Both the position numbers and the translations under genes were made by a program. Shown one piece after another: positions 45,939 through 55,288 of a DNA stretch of 64,000 nt (the first letter of the stretch is position 1; each line of letters begins with the position of its first letter). Source of the stretch: Pseudomonadota bacterium. GTDB lineage: Bacteria; Pseudomonadota; Gammaproteobacteria; Ga0077536. The stretch covers positions 1-64,000 of the forward strand of contig JABISZ010000101.1 in NCBI GenBank assembly GCA_018668255.1, written 5' to 3'. The notes under the pieces are model-generated. The model searched no databases and had not been told where the DNA came from. It worked only from the letters and a program-made list of their open reading frames with translations.

Positions 45939-47063
45939 TTACCCTCCAATTGGCAAAGTTAGGATTGGAGCATTGTTGATGTCACCTTTTGACTGCAACG
46001 CGAATAGCTGACCAAGTAATTGTAAGGTCGATTTTGACTGCAAATCGGAGTCGTCTACGTAAAACCAGCTACCGCGATACTCAACTGCTGCAGCTGCTTT
46101 CGTCGGACGGAATGAGGTTGATTTAATGCTCATTAAGTCTCCAGTAACATTGCTCCATGAAAAAGCATTTCCGCTGTCATCCAAGGTTACTCTTACTTTC
46201 CCCAACTCTATGTCCGAAGGTGGAATTTCGACGGATTGAGATAAGAAGTACATAACTCCCATAAATGAGCGGGTCTCAAGTCTTATTCGGCCTTGGTTGT
46301 CGTCCCCAGAGGAGAGTAGGACCTCGTATTCAAGCGAATCAGAATTAAGGTTAAGGAGAGATGCCAGTTTAATGAAGTTTTCATTTTTTTCACTTGGCGA
46401 CTTGAATCGCATAATGTGTCTGTATCCGCGATTTTCGCTTGTGCTTCTCAGGCGCCACTGGCCAGCATCCTGCAGGATGTTCAGCAGATGAACAGATCGT
46501 CTGAATTTAGAAATATCTGGAGCGAGCATAGGTGTCGGACCAGAAGCTTTGGAGGCATTGTCCAATCCGTTCATGCTCTCTACGCAAAGATTCAATACTC
46601 GCGCAGTGCTCCAACCGCTACTATCAAGCAAAACAATAGTTTCTAAAGAGATCCTCGATAGCATTTGTCGAACAAAATCCTGCCCTTTTAATGGGGTATA
46701 AGTTACGGTCGGTTTTTCTTCGTAGGCAAGTTTTCCTGAGAATCCATAACTGTTGTTACCATTAAAGTCGAGAACTGAACTGGCAGCGACGGTAGGAGCC
46801 AATAAAAACTGGGTGTTCAATGCAGTAGCTTCAAGGAAATAGGGAGAGTCTCCATAGCGCAGTCGCACAAGATTGAGCAGCATTTGTTCAGTCTCAGTGT
46901 AGCTCATAGCTATATTATATTCAGTTCTACTTCCTTCTATGAACTTAGGGCCGAGCTGCGTACATGCTAAGATCTGAGATGTGGCGAACAGAAGGAAAAT
47001 TGATTTCTTTTTGATGGAAGAAATTGCTTTTTTGGCACGATAACATATTGTCATTTTTTGCAT
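45939..47063 (-). CDS. Predicted lipoprotein, function unknown
   Basis: A 374-residue protein. A basic start (RAKKAISSIKKK) and hydrophobic core end in ILAC, a lipobox with Cys34, so it should be lipidated and probably sits in the outer membrane. The recognisable repeat-like stretch MLLNLVRLRYGDSPYFLEATALNTQ occurs in a widespread uncharacterised lipoprotein family. It lies 68 bp downstream of selO on the same strand and converges with the membrane-protein gene. Confidence 0.85.
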   Translation of the reverse strand: MQKMTICYRAKKAISSIKKKSIFLLFATSQILACTQLGPKFIEGSRTEYNIAMSYTETEQMLLNLVRLRYGDSPYFLEATALNTQFLLAPTVAASSVLDFNGNNSYGFSGKLAYEEKPTVTYTPLKGQDFVRQMLSRISLETIVLLDSSGWSTARVLNLCVESMNGLDNASKASGPTPMLAPDISKFRRSVHLLNILQDAGQWRLRSTSENRGYRHIMRFKSPSEKNENFIKLASLLNLNSDSLEYEVLLSSGDDNQGRIRLETRSFMGVMYFLSQSVEIPPSDIELGKVRVTLDDSGNAFSWSNVTGDLMSIKSTSFRPTKAAAAVEYRGSWFYVDDSDLQSKSTLQLLGQLFALQSKGDINNAPILTLPIGG

Positions 47064-47131
47064 GGCAGTATTCTAACGCAATTTAGCTCGTGTAGTACTT
47101 GTGCTTTAAGGGATAGAAGTCTGAAAGCTTG

Positions 47132-48796
47132 CTAGGAGCTGCAAGAAAGCATTGAGCATCCAGCTCGATGTCTGGCCCACTCAGGCCGTCGAGCAGCATA
47201 TTGTTCTTGCTCAGGTTGCTCGTTATAAGGATTTTTTAGTACATCTAGTAATTTCTGAATAGTCGAAAAATTTCCAGCCGCAGCATCATCTATCCCCAAT
47301 TGCGCTAAGTAGTTCCTAATTACATATTTTGGGTTAGCATTGTTCATCATCTCTTTTCTCACGGCGGGCGCTAATCCATCAGATTCGATGCGCGTCTTAT
47401 AGCGAGTAAGCCATGAAGACAGTTTTTGGTTGTAGCTGTCATCTATTTGACTCTCTACATAGAATGCGGTTCCCAAAGGGCAATGAAGAGCCGAGGTCGC
47501 TAGCCAATCTGATGTTGAGCTAAACTCACTGAGTTTTCTGAAAAAAATTGTCATATCTGTTTCTACTTCGCTTAGTAATTGAAACAGATCATCAGAGAGA
47601 GAGACATCTGTGCTGTTAACGAAACTTTTTAGTCCTAGTTTTCTAGTAAGTGCGCTGTGCCACTGGTGCTCATAAGTCTTTTGATAGCTTGCTAGCCCAT
47701 CTTCCAAAGGTTTTAGATCATTAATTAACGGATATAAAGCATTTGCTAGCTGGACTAGATTCCATAAGGCTACCTGCGATTGTTGCTCGTATCTGTATCT
47801 TTTCCCTCCCGCATCTGTAGTGTTGGGTGTCCAGTTGGGGTCGTAATTCTCGAGCCAACCATATGGTCCATAGTCAATGGTCAGCCCCAAAATCGACATA
47901 TTATCGGTATTCATTACGCCATGTACAAAGCCCACTCGCATCCATTCAGATATCATCGTAGCCGTTCGGTCACATACTTCTTTAAACCAGAGACCATAGT
48001 CCGGGGCTGTCAGGCCAGCATTTTTTTGATGGCGTAGTTCCAGATCGGGGAAGTCCGTTGTAATAGTGTAATCAAGGAATTTTTTCAGCAGTGCATGGTT
48101 CTCTTGAGCTGCAAGCAGTTGAAAGTGACCAAAGCGAGTAAAAGAAGGAGCTACACGACATACGACTGCTCCTGGCTCATATATAGCATTTCCATCATAA
48201 AACATGTCGCGCATCACTTCGTCTCCAGTCAGAACAAGACTAAGTGCTCGAGTAGTGGGGACCCCCAAGTGATGCATTGCTTCGCTGCAAAGGAACTCTC
48301 TTACCGATGATCTTAGGACGGCTCGTCCATCGGCAGTGCGGGAGTAGGGTGTCATTCCTGAACCTTTCAATTGTAATGAGTACCTGTTCTTCTGACTGGT
48401 AACGATCTCGCCCAAAGTTATTGCTCGTCCGTCTCCTAGCTGTCCCGCCCAGTTGCCAAATTGATGGCCGCCGTAGCAGGTTGCATGAGGCTGCATGCCT
48501 GGAAGAGTTTCGTTGCCAGAAAATATCTGGGTAAACTCTTCTGTTCTAAAAACCGATGGTGATAGCTCCAAAAGCTTTCCGACTTCATCCGAGTGAATTA
48601 GTAACGCCGGTTTAGAGCAAGGAGTTGAATTTGTCAGTGAATAACAGGCACCTGACACTTGCCTGCAGTAGTTTTCTTTGATCGGATCGGCGGGTAGCTG
48701 TGTAACAAACGAATTGTCAAACGTGAGATCCGAGAGTTGTAAAGAAGGGGTGCTCATTGGATTTATTTTGCGCTTTTTTTTTACAGGTGTAATCAT
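47132..48796 (-). CDS. selO: SelO/YdiU protein adenylyltransferase
   Basis: A 554-residue protein (541 if ATG 48757 is used; neither start has a clear ribosome site). It has the SelO pseudokinase fold features: LTFDNSFVTQLPADP near the start, CYGGHQFGNWAGQLGDGRAI, LKGSGMTPYSRTADGRAVLRSS, GVMNTDNMSILGLTIDYGPYGWLENYDP, and the C-terminal SCSS. SelO AMPylates proteins in redox stress responses. The glycine-rich substrate motif and Asp of DYGP are intact, so activity is plausible. Confidence 0.96.
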   Translation of the reverse strand: MITPVKKKRKINPMSTPSLQLSDLTFDNSFVTQLPADPIKENYCRQVSGACYSLTNSTPCSKPALLIHSDEVGKLLELSPSVFRTEEFTQIFSGNETLPGMQPHATCYGGHQFGNWAGQLGDGRAITLGEIVTSQKNRYSLQLKGSGMTPYSRTADGRAVLRSSVREFLCSEAMHHLGVPTTRALSLVLTGDEVMRDMFYDGNAIYEPGAVVCRVAPSFTRFGHFQLLAAQENHALLKKFLDYTITTDFPDLELRHQKNAGLTAPDYGLWFKEVCDRTATMISEWMRVGFVHGVMNTDNMSILGLTIDYGPYGWLENYDPNWTPNTTDAGGKRYRYEQQSQVALWNLVQLANALYPLINDLKPLEDGLASYQKTYEHQWHSALTRKLGLKSFVNSTDVSLSDDLFQLLSEVETDMTIFFRKLSEFSSTSDWLATSALHCPLGTAFYVESQIDDSYNQKLSSWLTRYKTRIESDGLAPAVRKEMMNNANPKYVIRNYLAQLGIDDAAAGNFSTIQKLLDVLKNPYNEQPEQEQYAARRPEWARHRAGCSMLSCSS

Positions 48797-48829
48797 ATAT
48801 TTTAAATGGACTAGAGGGTACTGAATTCG

Positions 48830-48846
48830 AGGCTTAAGATAAGCCT
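48830..48846. repeat. Hairpin in the selO/PQQ dehydrogenase intergenic region
   Basis: AGGCTTA-AGA-TAAGCCT is a perfect 7-bp inverted repeat. It is in the 233-bp AT-rich region between the divergent selO and PQQ-dehydrogenase genes and may be a regulator site. Nothing else is clearly recognisable in that region. Confidence 0.35.
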
Positions 48847-49029
48847 ATTCGGTCTCTTATTTAACTGCATTATAGCAATAATATAGATTATATTTGTCTA
48901 GCAAATAACTGATTATAAAGAGTTTAAAATAAATTATTTTAGCTAAAGTTTTTATAGCTGAGATCCCGTAGAATTAGGTTGAGAATCTTTAAAAAGTATA
49001 AGTACTTGTAATCTATTTCGGGGGATGGA

Positions 49030-51108
49030 GTGATGATTTTTTTTCGTTTATGTGTGTATTCATTAATGTGGGTTTTCTTTGGACCACATTTATATGCCGC
49101 AACAGTTGTTGATGATAAGTCGTTGACTGCTATAGGCGACGGTTCGAACTGGCTTGGCTTTGGCCGCAATTATAGTGAGCAGCGCTACAGCCCACTTGAT
49201 CAAATAAATACTAAAACAGTCTCTGACCTTGGTATTGAATGGGTGATGGAACTTCCTAAGGACAAGTCATTACTTGCGACACCTTTAGTTGTCGACGGTG
49301 TGATTTACTTCACTGCTAGTTACTCGGTTACTCGCGCGGTTGAAGCGAAATCGGGAAAGCTATTATGGGAATTTGATCCCGAATCAATAAAAAATGCGGG
49401 CGACCGTTTGGTCAACATGTGGGATCAGAATAAAGGCCCGGCGTTCTGGAATGGGAAGGTAATCATATCAACTATTGATGGTCGTTTAATTGGTTTAGAT
49501 GCTAAGACGGGCGAAAAAATTTGGGAAAAAATGACTATAGACCCAAGGAAAGCGTATTACATTACGGGCGCTCCTAAAGTTTTCAAGGGTAAAGTGATTA
49601 TTGGTAACGGCGGCACCGAGCATACTGCAGCAAGAGGCTACGTGACAGCGTATAACGCCGACACAGGAGAGCAAGAATGGCGCTTTTGGGTAGTACCAGG
49701 TAATCCTGCTGACGGATTTGAATCCGATGCAATGGAAATGGCTGCGAAGACCTGGAATGGGGAATGGTGGAAGTATGGTGGTGGCGGGAATACTTGGCAT
49801 GGAATTACTTACGATCCAGAATTTGATCAGCTGCTAATTGGAACTGGCAATGGGTCTCCCTGGAATCAAAAAGTTAGATCGCCCGGAGGAGGAGACAACT
49901 TATTTCTCTGCTCTATTGTTGCGCTAGACGCTGATACTGGTGACTACAAGTGGCATTATCAGACTGTTCCAGGAGAGACTTGGGATTACAATTCCAATAT
50001 GGATATTATACTGGCCGATCTTAAATATGGCGGCCAAGAAATAAAGGCGCTAATGCATGCCCCTAAAAACGGCTTTTTTTATGTTTTAAACCGTGAAAAT
50101 GGCGAGTTGCTTTCGGCAGAGAAAATTGCAAAAGCGACTTGGGCATCACACATTGATTTGAAGACTGGCCGCCCGGTAGAAATCGCGGGCGCTCGATATG
50201 AAGATGGTGAACAAGTGGTTTGGCCGAGTCCTTTTGGTGCGCATAGTTGGCATGCAATGTCGTATAACCCGGACACAGGGTTAGTGTATATTCCGACGAT
50301 TGAGATGGCTGGTACTTTTAGGGATAGCGGAATCAATCTCAAAGCTTTTGAATCACCGAAAAGTCACGTTGAAGTCGGTGTGGAATTTGGTATGGAGGAT
50401 ACGCCAGAAGATTGGGGGACAGCGAAGTTACAGGCATGGGACCCCATCAAACAAGAGAGAGTATGGGAGCACAAGTTGCCGGCATCTTGGAATCCGGGGA
50501 CGATGACTAGCAAGGGTAATTTAGTGTTTGAGGGACGAGCTGATGGGCGTTTTGTGGCCTACCATGCAGAGACTGGAGAACCGCTTTGGTCAATCGAATT
50601 GGGTCTTGGAATTTCAGCCCCTCCTGTGACTTACGCAGTCGATGGAAAGCAGTATATCTCGCTGTTGGTTGGATGGGGCGGAGCCGGTACTATAGCTGGG
50701 TCGCATGCGGCACAGCATGGCTGGAAGTACAAAGTGCATCCGAGAAGGCTATATACTTTTTCCCTAGATGGAAATGTTCCTCTGCCTTACTCTCCTCCAC
50801 CTGCGTTTGCAGTACCATTGGATCCGCCTGATTTTGAGGTTGACGAGGTACTGGCCGCTCAAGGGTTGAAAACTTATTCGCAGTCGTGTTTCTTATGCCA
50901 TGGAGGGAGCGCAGTGTCTGGAGGCATGGCTCCTGATCTGAGAGAGTCTGCAATCCCTTTGTCTGCGACTGCATTTTCTGAAGTTCTAATTAAGGGCGCT
51001 CTTGTCGAAAATGGTATGCCGCGGTTCAAAGACTTTAATAGTGAGCACGTCGTGGCATTGACACACTATATACGTAAGATGGCTCGAAAGCAGGGTTCAG
51101 TTCAATAA
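49030..51108 (+). CDS. PQQ-dependent quinohaemoprotein dehydrogenase without the adjacent Cys pair
   Basis: A 692-residue protein; a signal peptide is expected at MMIFFRLCVYSLMWVFFGPHLYAA. The eight-blade propeller shows repeated W-motifs (e.g. GRLIGLDAKTGEKIWE, VALDADTGDYKWHYQ, FVAYHAETGEPLW) and catalytic Asp region TWDYNSNMDI. The C-terminal cytochrome c has CFLCH and a Met in NGMPRF. So it is a type I-like quinohaemoprotein alcohol dehydrogenase. The vicinal cysteine pair near the PQQ in most relatives is missing; the region reads LVNMWDQNKGPAFWNG and only three cysteines occur in the mature part. Located alone, upstream of a strong hairpin. Confidence 0.94.
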   Translation: MMIFFRLCVYSLMWVFFGPHLYAATVVDDKSLTAIGDGSNWLGFGRNYSEQRYSPLDQINTKTVSDLGIEWVMELPKDKSLLATPLVVDGVIYFTASYSVTRAVEAKSGKLLWEFDPESIKNAGDRLVNMWDQNKGPAFWNGKVIISTIDGRLIGLDAKTGEKIWEKMTIDPRKAYYITGAPKVFKGKVIIGNGGTEHTAARGYVTAYNADTGEQEWRFWVVPGNPADGFESDAMEMAAKTWNGEWWKYGGGGNTWHGITYDPEFDQLLIGTGNGSPWNQKVRSPGGGDNLFLCSIVALDADTGDYKWHYQTVPGETWDYNSNMDIILADLKYGGQEIKALMHAPKNGFFYVLNRENGELLSAEKIAKATWASHIDLKTGRPVEIAGARYEDGEQVVWPSPFGAHSWHAMSYNPDTGLVYIPTIEMAGTFRDSGINLKAFESPKSHVEVGVEFGMEDTPEDWGTAKLQAWDPIKQERVWEHKLPASWNPGTMTSKGNLVFEGRADGRFVAYHAETGEPLWSIELGLGISAPPVTYAVDGKQYISLLVGWGGAGTIAGSHAAQHGWKYKVHPRRLYTFSLDGNVPLPYSPPPAFAVPLDPPDFEVDEVLAAQGLKTYSQSCFLCHGGSAVSGGMAPDLRESAIPLSATAFSEVLIKGALVENGMPRFKDFNSEHVVALTHYIRKMARKQGSVQ

Positions 51109-51175
51109 TGCCCAGTTGAGTTAACCGCGGTCCTCGCGATTCCGCACTTGAAAAGGTAGAATGCCGTCGAATATT

Positions 51176-51204
51176 TTGAAGGCTAGCTAGTTGCTAGCCT
51201 TCAA
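51176..51204 (+). terminator. Strong hairpin after the PQQ dehydrogenase gene
   Basis: TTGAAGGCTAGC-TAGTT-GCTAGCCTTCAA is a perfect 12-bp stem with a 5-nt loop, 68 bp after the stop. The tail is TCGTTAATTAG rather than a clean T-run, so intrinsic termination is likely but not certain. It separates the PQQ enzyme from ettA. Confidence 0.6.
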
Positions 51205-51244
51205 TCGTTAATTAGTATTTTCCCCTTAGGAAGTTTTATTCGAC

Positions 51245-52918
51245 ATGGCTCAATACGTATTTCAGATGCAGAAAGTAGGTAAGATAGTACCTCCTCAGAA
51301 AAAGATTCTAAGTAATGTATCCCTCAGTTTTTTCCCTGGAGCAAAGATTGGGGTATTAGGACTTAATGGCTCAGGGAAAACTACTTTACTTCGGATAATG
51401 GCCGGAGTTGATACAGAAATAGAGGGAGAAGCCATCCCGCTGAAAGGGCTTAAAATAGGATATCTCGCCCAGGAGCCCGCCCTAGATCCGGATAAAGATG
51501 TGCGGGGAAATGTTGAAGATGGCCTTGGTGAAATCAAAGGTGTGCTTAATCGCTTTAATGAGATTAGTATGGCGTTTGCAGAACCTATGGATGACGACAC
51601 GATGACAGCTCTATTGGAAGAGCAAGGTGAATTACAAAGTCAAATAGATGCTTCTGACGGATGGGAAATCGATAGGAAGCTAGAGATTGCCGCCGATGCT
51701 CTGAGGCTACCAGATTGGGATGCAGACGTGACTAGCTTGTCAGGAGGGGAGAGACGACGTGTAGCATTGTGCCGTTTGCTGTTATCTGAGCCAGAAATGT
51801 TGCTGCTTGATGAGCCAACGAATCATCTAGATGCTCAATCTGTCGCGTGGTTGGAGAGGTACCTTGAAAGCTATGCAGGTACTGTCGTAGCAGTAACGCA
51901 TGACAGGTATTTTTTAGACAATGTAGCTGGATGGATTTTAGAGTTGGACCGTGGCTCAGGTATCCCCTACGAAGGAAATTATTCTGCTTGGCTTGAACAG
52001 AAACAAAGCCGGCTACTACAAGAGCAGAGAGAGGAAGCTGCTCACCATAAAACTGTTGCGTCGGAACTTAGCTGGGTAAGGCAAAATGCGAAAGGTCGGC
52101 AATCTAAAAGTCGCGCCCGATTAGCTCGCTTTGAAGAGCTTCAGTCACGAGAGTTTCAGCAACGAAATGAAACAAATGAGTTATACATTCCACCTGGGCC
52201 GCGCCTTGGTGATATTGCTATTGAAGTGAAAAATATCTCTAAGGCATATGGTGACAAAGCGCTGATCCAGGAATTGTCTTTCAGCTTGCCGCCTGGAGGA
52301 ATTGTCGGTGTAATTGGGGCGAATGGTGCAGGTAAAACTACTTTGTTTAATATGTTAACGGGGACTGAAAAGCCAGACGCTGGTGAAATCACGATTGGCA
52401 AGACTGTAGAAATAGCCTATGTTGATCAGAGTCGCGAAACGCTTAACGATGCAAACACAGTGTGGCAAGAGATTTCGGGTGGGCAGGATATTTTGACTAT
52501 TGGAGACTACGAGCTGCAGTCCAGAGCCTATTGCGGGCGATTTAATTTTAAAGGGACGGAACAACAAAAGCATATAGGTCAGCTGTCCGGTGGAGAGCGA
52601 AATCGTGTTCATTTAGCCAAGGTCTTGCTGCGGGGAGGAAATGTTCTCTTCTTAGATGAGCCTACAAACGATCTAGACGTTGAGACTCTGCGAGCACTTG
52701 AGGAGGCTATGCTGAACTTTCCTGGTTGCGCTATCGTGATTTCTCATGATAGATGGTTTCTAGACCGCGTAGCGACTCATATCTTAGCGTTCGAAGGCGA
52801 CAGTCATGTTGAGTGGTTTCCTGGTAATTATGCAGATTACGAAGCTGACAGACGGAAACGTATGGGCGAGGACGCAGACAAACCACAGCGAATTAAATTC
52901 AAACCTGTTACTCGTTAA
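51245..52918 (+). CDS. ettA: Energy-dependent translational throttle protein EttA
   Basis: A 557-residue ABC-F protein. Two nucleotide domains have Walker A GLNGSGKTT and GANGAGKTT, signatures LSGGERRRVA and LSGGERNRVH, and Walker B LLLDEPTNHLD and LFLDEPTNDLD. The N-terminal KVGKIVPPQKKILSNVSLSFFPGAKIGVLG and the linker FEELQSREFQQRNETNELYIPPGPRLGD mark the EttA subgroup. It gates translation elongation according to ATP/ADP level on the ribosome E site. A single gene, convergent with the molybdopterin enzyme. Confidence 0.97.
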   Translation: MAQYVFQMQKVGKIVPPQKKILSNVSLSFFPGAKIGVLGLNGSGKTTLLRIMAGVDTEIEGEAIPLKGLKIGYLAQEPALDPDKDVRGNVEDGLGEIKGVLNRFNEISMAFAEPMDDDTMTALLEEQGELQSQIDASDGWEIDRKLEIAADALRLPDWDADVTSLSGGERRRVALCRLLLSEPEMLLLDEPTNHLDAQSVAWLERYLESYAGTVVAVTHDRYFLDNVAGWILELDRGSGIPYEGNYSAWLEQKQSRLLQEQREEAAHHKTVASELSWVRQNAKGRQSKSRARLARFEELQSREFQQRNETNELYIPPGPRLGDIAIEVKNISKAYGDKALIQELSFSLPPGGIVGVIGANGAGKTTLFNMLTGTEKPDAGEITIGKTVEIAYVDQSRETLNDANTVWQEISGGQDILTIGDYELQSRAYCGRFNFKGTEQQKHIGQLSGGERNRVHLAKVLLRGGNVLFLDEPTNDLDVETLRALEEAMLNFPGCAIVISHDRWFLDRVATHILAFEGDSHVEWFPGNYADYEADRRKRMGEDADKPQRIKFKPVTR

Positions 52919-52935
52919 CTTGTCATCTCATTAAA

Positions 52936-55200
52936 TTAAAATGCTTGCGACAAGTTCGCAGGCACTTGCTTATGCCTAGGTGTTCCTGCTAAAAAGTCTC
53001 GATCTGCAGCTGCTGTCAGCTCATTAGTTGCGATGCCGGCACGTTTAAAGGAATCTTTGCCTGTAGCACTGTCCAGTCCGAAACCGTTGGGTAATGATAT
53101 ATGCCCGCGGGCCATTCGGGTCGATATCTCAACTACGACGCTTACCGAGCCGCTTGCTGTAGTTAAAATTCTGTAGTCGCCCGAATCCAGCCCTAAGTCA
53201 CTAGCATCCTCTGGAGAGATCCTTAAGGCTCCTTCTGCATCTTTCTTTCGCCAGTCTTTCCCTCTGAGAATTGTATTAGCCGTGTATGGTCGCCTTTCTC
53301 CTGCAGAGAGAATGAAAGGAAATTGTTCAGAAGTTAATTCGTTCGGGCCATCTGACAGAGCATGTAGCTCTGGCAGTAAAACGGGGATAGTTGCATTTAT
53401 AAGGCCACTTCCAGTTCGCACTCTATCCCAGCTACTATGTTCAGCATCTATCGAATAGACGAACCCATGAGGGCTCGCAATAATCCGATTGAACAAGGAC
53501 ACCGCGATTTCTTCAGTATCATGTCCCGAAATACCCGCGCGCTCTAAACATGCCGGTTCATTTTGGGCTACAAAAAGTGTCACCGGAAGTAAAGTGGCAG
53601 CAGTTTCGCTACCGGATGGCAGTATGTTTTCCATTACTCTGTATAACGCTACTGGCGCTAGACGGTTTAGCATAGGGTTGTCACGGCCAAACTGGGTGAA
53701 GGCTTTTGTTAACGCGAGTAGCCCATCGGATCTCATAATCTCTTTAAGTTCAGCAACTTCTGCGGGCATTTCACCTATGGCTTCCACGAGCCTTGCATGA
53801 ATCTCGGCTTCAGACAAAACATTCGCATCAGATGGGGGTTCTAATATTGGTTGACGCAACTGAAAATAATTAGCTGGATGTTCGAAATTGAAAAACGTTG
53901 CCTCAGCTTTTTCGTATTGTGTTTTGGCGGGTAGCACGTAGTCAGCATTTCTAGCGGTCTCTGTCATCGCGACATCGATGACAACAGTCAGCTCTAAAGC
54001 AGCCATAGCTTTCACAAACGATTTGGTATCTGCTAGGGAATGGGCAGGATTAGCACTTTCTATTAACATTGCCCGATAGCGTTCAGGATGGTCAGACAGG
54101 ATTTCTTCAGCAATGACATTGCAAGGTACCATTCCTCCAAGCAAAGGCGCCCCGGCGACCGGCGACCGCTTAGCTAGGCTTGGGTTGCTTCCCATCAGCG
54201 GGCGCATAGTATTTGGAATATATTGTGATCCTTTTTTCCCAAAGCTTCCTGTTACTAGCCAGCAAAGTCTATGAAGATAGCTTACCAAGGTTGAATTACG
54301 GCTCATTTGCACACCTAGGTCTTCAAACCAAGCAATCTTGTCTGAAGCGAATAATACCTTAGCTAGCTGTCTCATTTGTTCCTGATCTACGCCGGCCCAG
54401 ACACAGTATTTATCTATGTTGAGCTGACCGAAGATATCTCGTATTTCTTCGAAATCTGACACATGTTCCTTGATCCAATCACTTTTTTCCAAATTTTCTT
54501 GAAGCATAATTGCGATGAGAGCAGCCAATGCCCAAGCATCACCACCTGGTTTTACTCGTACATGGATATTTGCAATTTCTGCAGTTTCAGATACCCTCGG
54601 ATCGAATACGACAAGAGTCCGTTTGGGATCTTTGGCTATTTCTCGCAGTGTTACTCTGCTTCTTTGCAGGCCATGGGAATGCCAGGGATTCTTCCCTAGA
54701 AAGACGGCAACATCGCAATTTTCAAAATCGCCACGTTGTGCATATGCTCCAAACATTGATGCAGAGACCCATCCTTCACCTGTTTTCTCTTGCGCTAGGG
54801 CATTCGATCGGTATCTCCCTCCAAGCGCACTAATTGTGCTCATTCCATATGATGCAGGGAGATGGTTCCCTTGTCCCCCACCACCATAGTAAAAAACTTT
54901 ATCACCTCCAAAACTATTTTTTACTGCAACAAATTTTTCGGCGATTTCTGTGATAGCCGTGTCCCAGCTGATTTCTTCGTAGCTGCCTGAAGTTGTGCGC
55001 TTTAGCGGTTGTTTTATCCTGTCTATTCCATTTTGATAGAAGTCGATACGCGACGCTTTTTGGCAGACATACCCTTGTGAGGCGGGATGTAGATTATCCC
55101 CTCGAATTTTGGCAATAGACTGGCCATCATCGCTGATTTTTGCTTCGATGCCACAGTTGTTCTCACAAAGCATGCATGCCGTAGGTTTCCATTCCTGCAT
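52936..55200 (-). CDS. Molybdopterin-dependent oxidoreductase
   Basis: A 754-residue enzyme of the DMSO-reductase superfamily. The 4Fe-4S motif is CxxCxxxC at 9-16 (CMLCENNC) and the fourth Cys46 in GYVCQKAS. Cofactor-binding segments are GGGGQGNH, RYRSNALAQEKTGEGW, VAVFLGKNPWHSHG and IESANPAHS. No Tat signal is visible, so it is probably cytoplasmic. In the usual Mo-ligand region I see no Cys or Sec. The sequence RSNALAQEKTGEGWV may define a subgroup of unknown substrate. It is 88 bp downstream of a DUF1015 gene on the same strand. Confidence 0.92.
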   Translation of the reverse strand: MQEWKPTACMLCENNCGIEAKISDDGQSIAKIRGDNLHPASQGYVCQKASRIDFYQNGIDRIKQPLKRTTSGSYEEISWDTAITEIAEKFVAVKNSFGGDKVFYYGGGGQGNHLPASYGMSTISALGGRYRSNALAQEKTGEGWVSASMFGAYAQRGDFENCDVAVFLGKNPWHSHGLQRSRVTLREIAKDPKRTLVVFDPRVSETAEIANIHVRVKPGGDAWALAALIAIMLQENLEKSDWIKEHVSDFEEIRDIFGQLNIDKYCVWAGVDQEQMRQLAKVLFASDKIAWFEDLGVQMSRNSTLVSYLHRLCWLVTGSFGKKGSQYIPNTMRPLMGSNPSLAKRSPVAGAPLLGGMVPCNVIAEEILSDHPERYRAMLIESANPAHSLADTKSFVKAMAALELTVVIDVAMTETARNADYVLPAKTQYEKAEATFFNFEHPANYFQLRQPILEPPSDANVLSEAEIHARLVEAIGEMPAEVAELKEIMRSDGLLALTKAFTQFGRDNPMLNRLAPVALYRVMENILPSGSETAATLLPVTLFVAQNEPACLERAGISGHDTEEIAVSLFNRIIASPHGFVYSIDAEHSSWDRVRTGSGLINATIPVLLPELHALSDGPNELTSEQFPFILSAGERRPYTANTILRGKDWRKKDAEGALRISPEDASDLGLDSGDYRILTTASGSVSVVVEISTRMARGHISLPNGFGLDSATGKDSFKRAGIATNELTAAADRDFLAGTPRHKQVPANLSQAF

Positions 55201-55288
55201 GTCTATTTCCTATTGTTGTAACAATGCGTTCAATATATCGGACTACGCAACTGGAATCTAGATTTGATCCTGTATAGGTAAAAGATAA

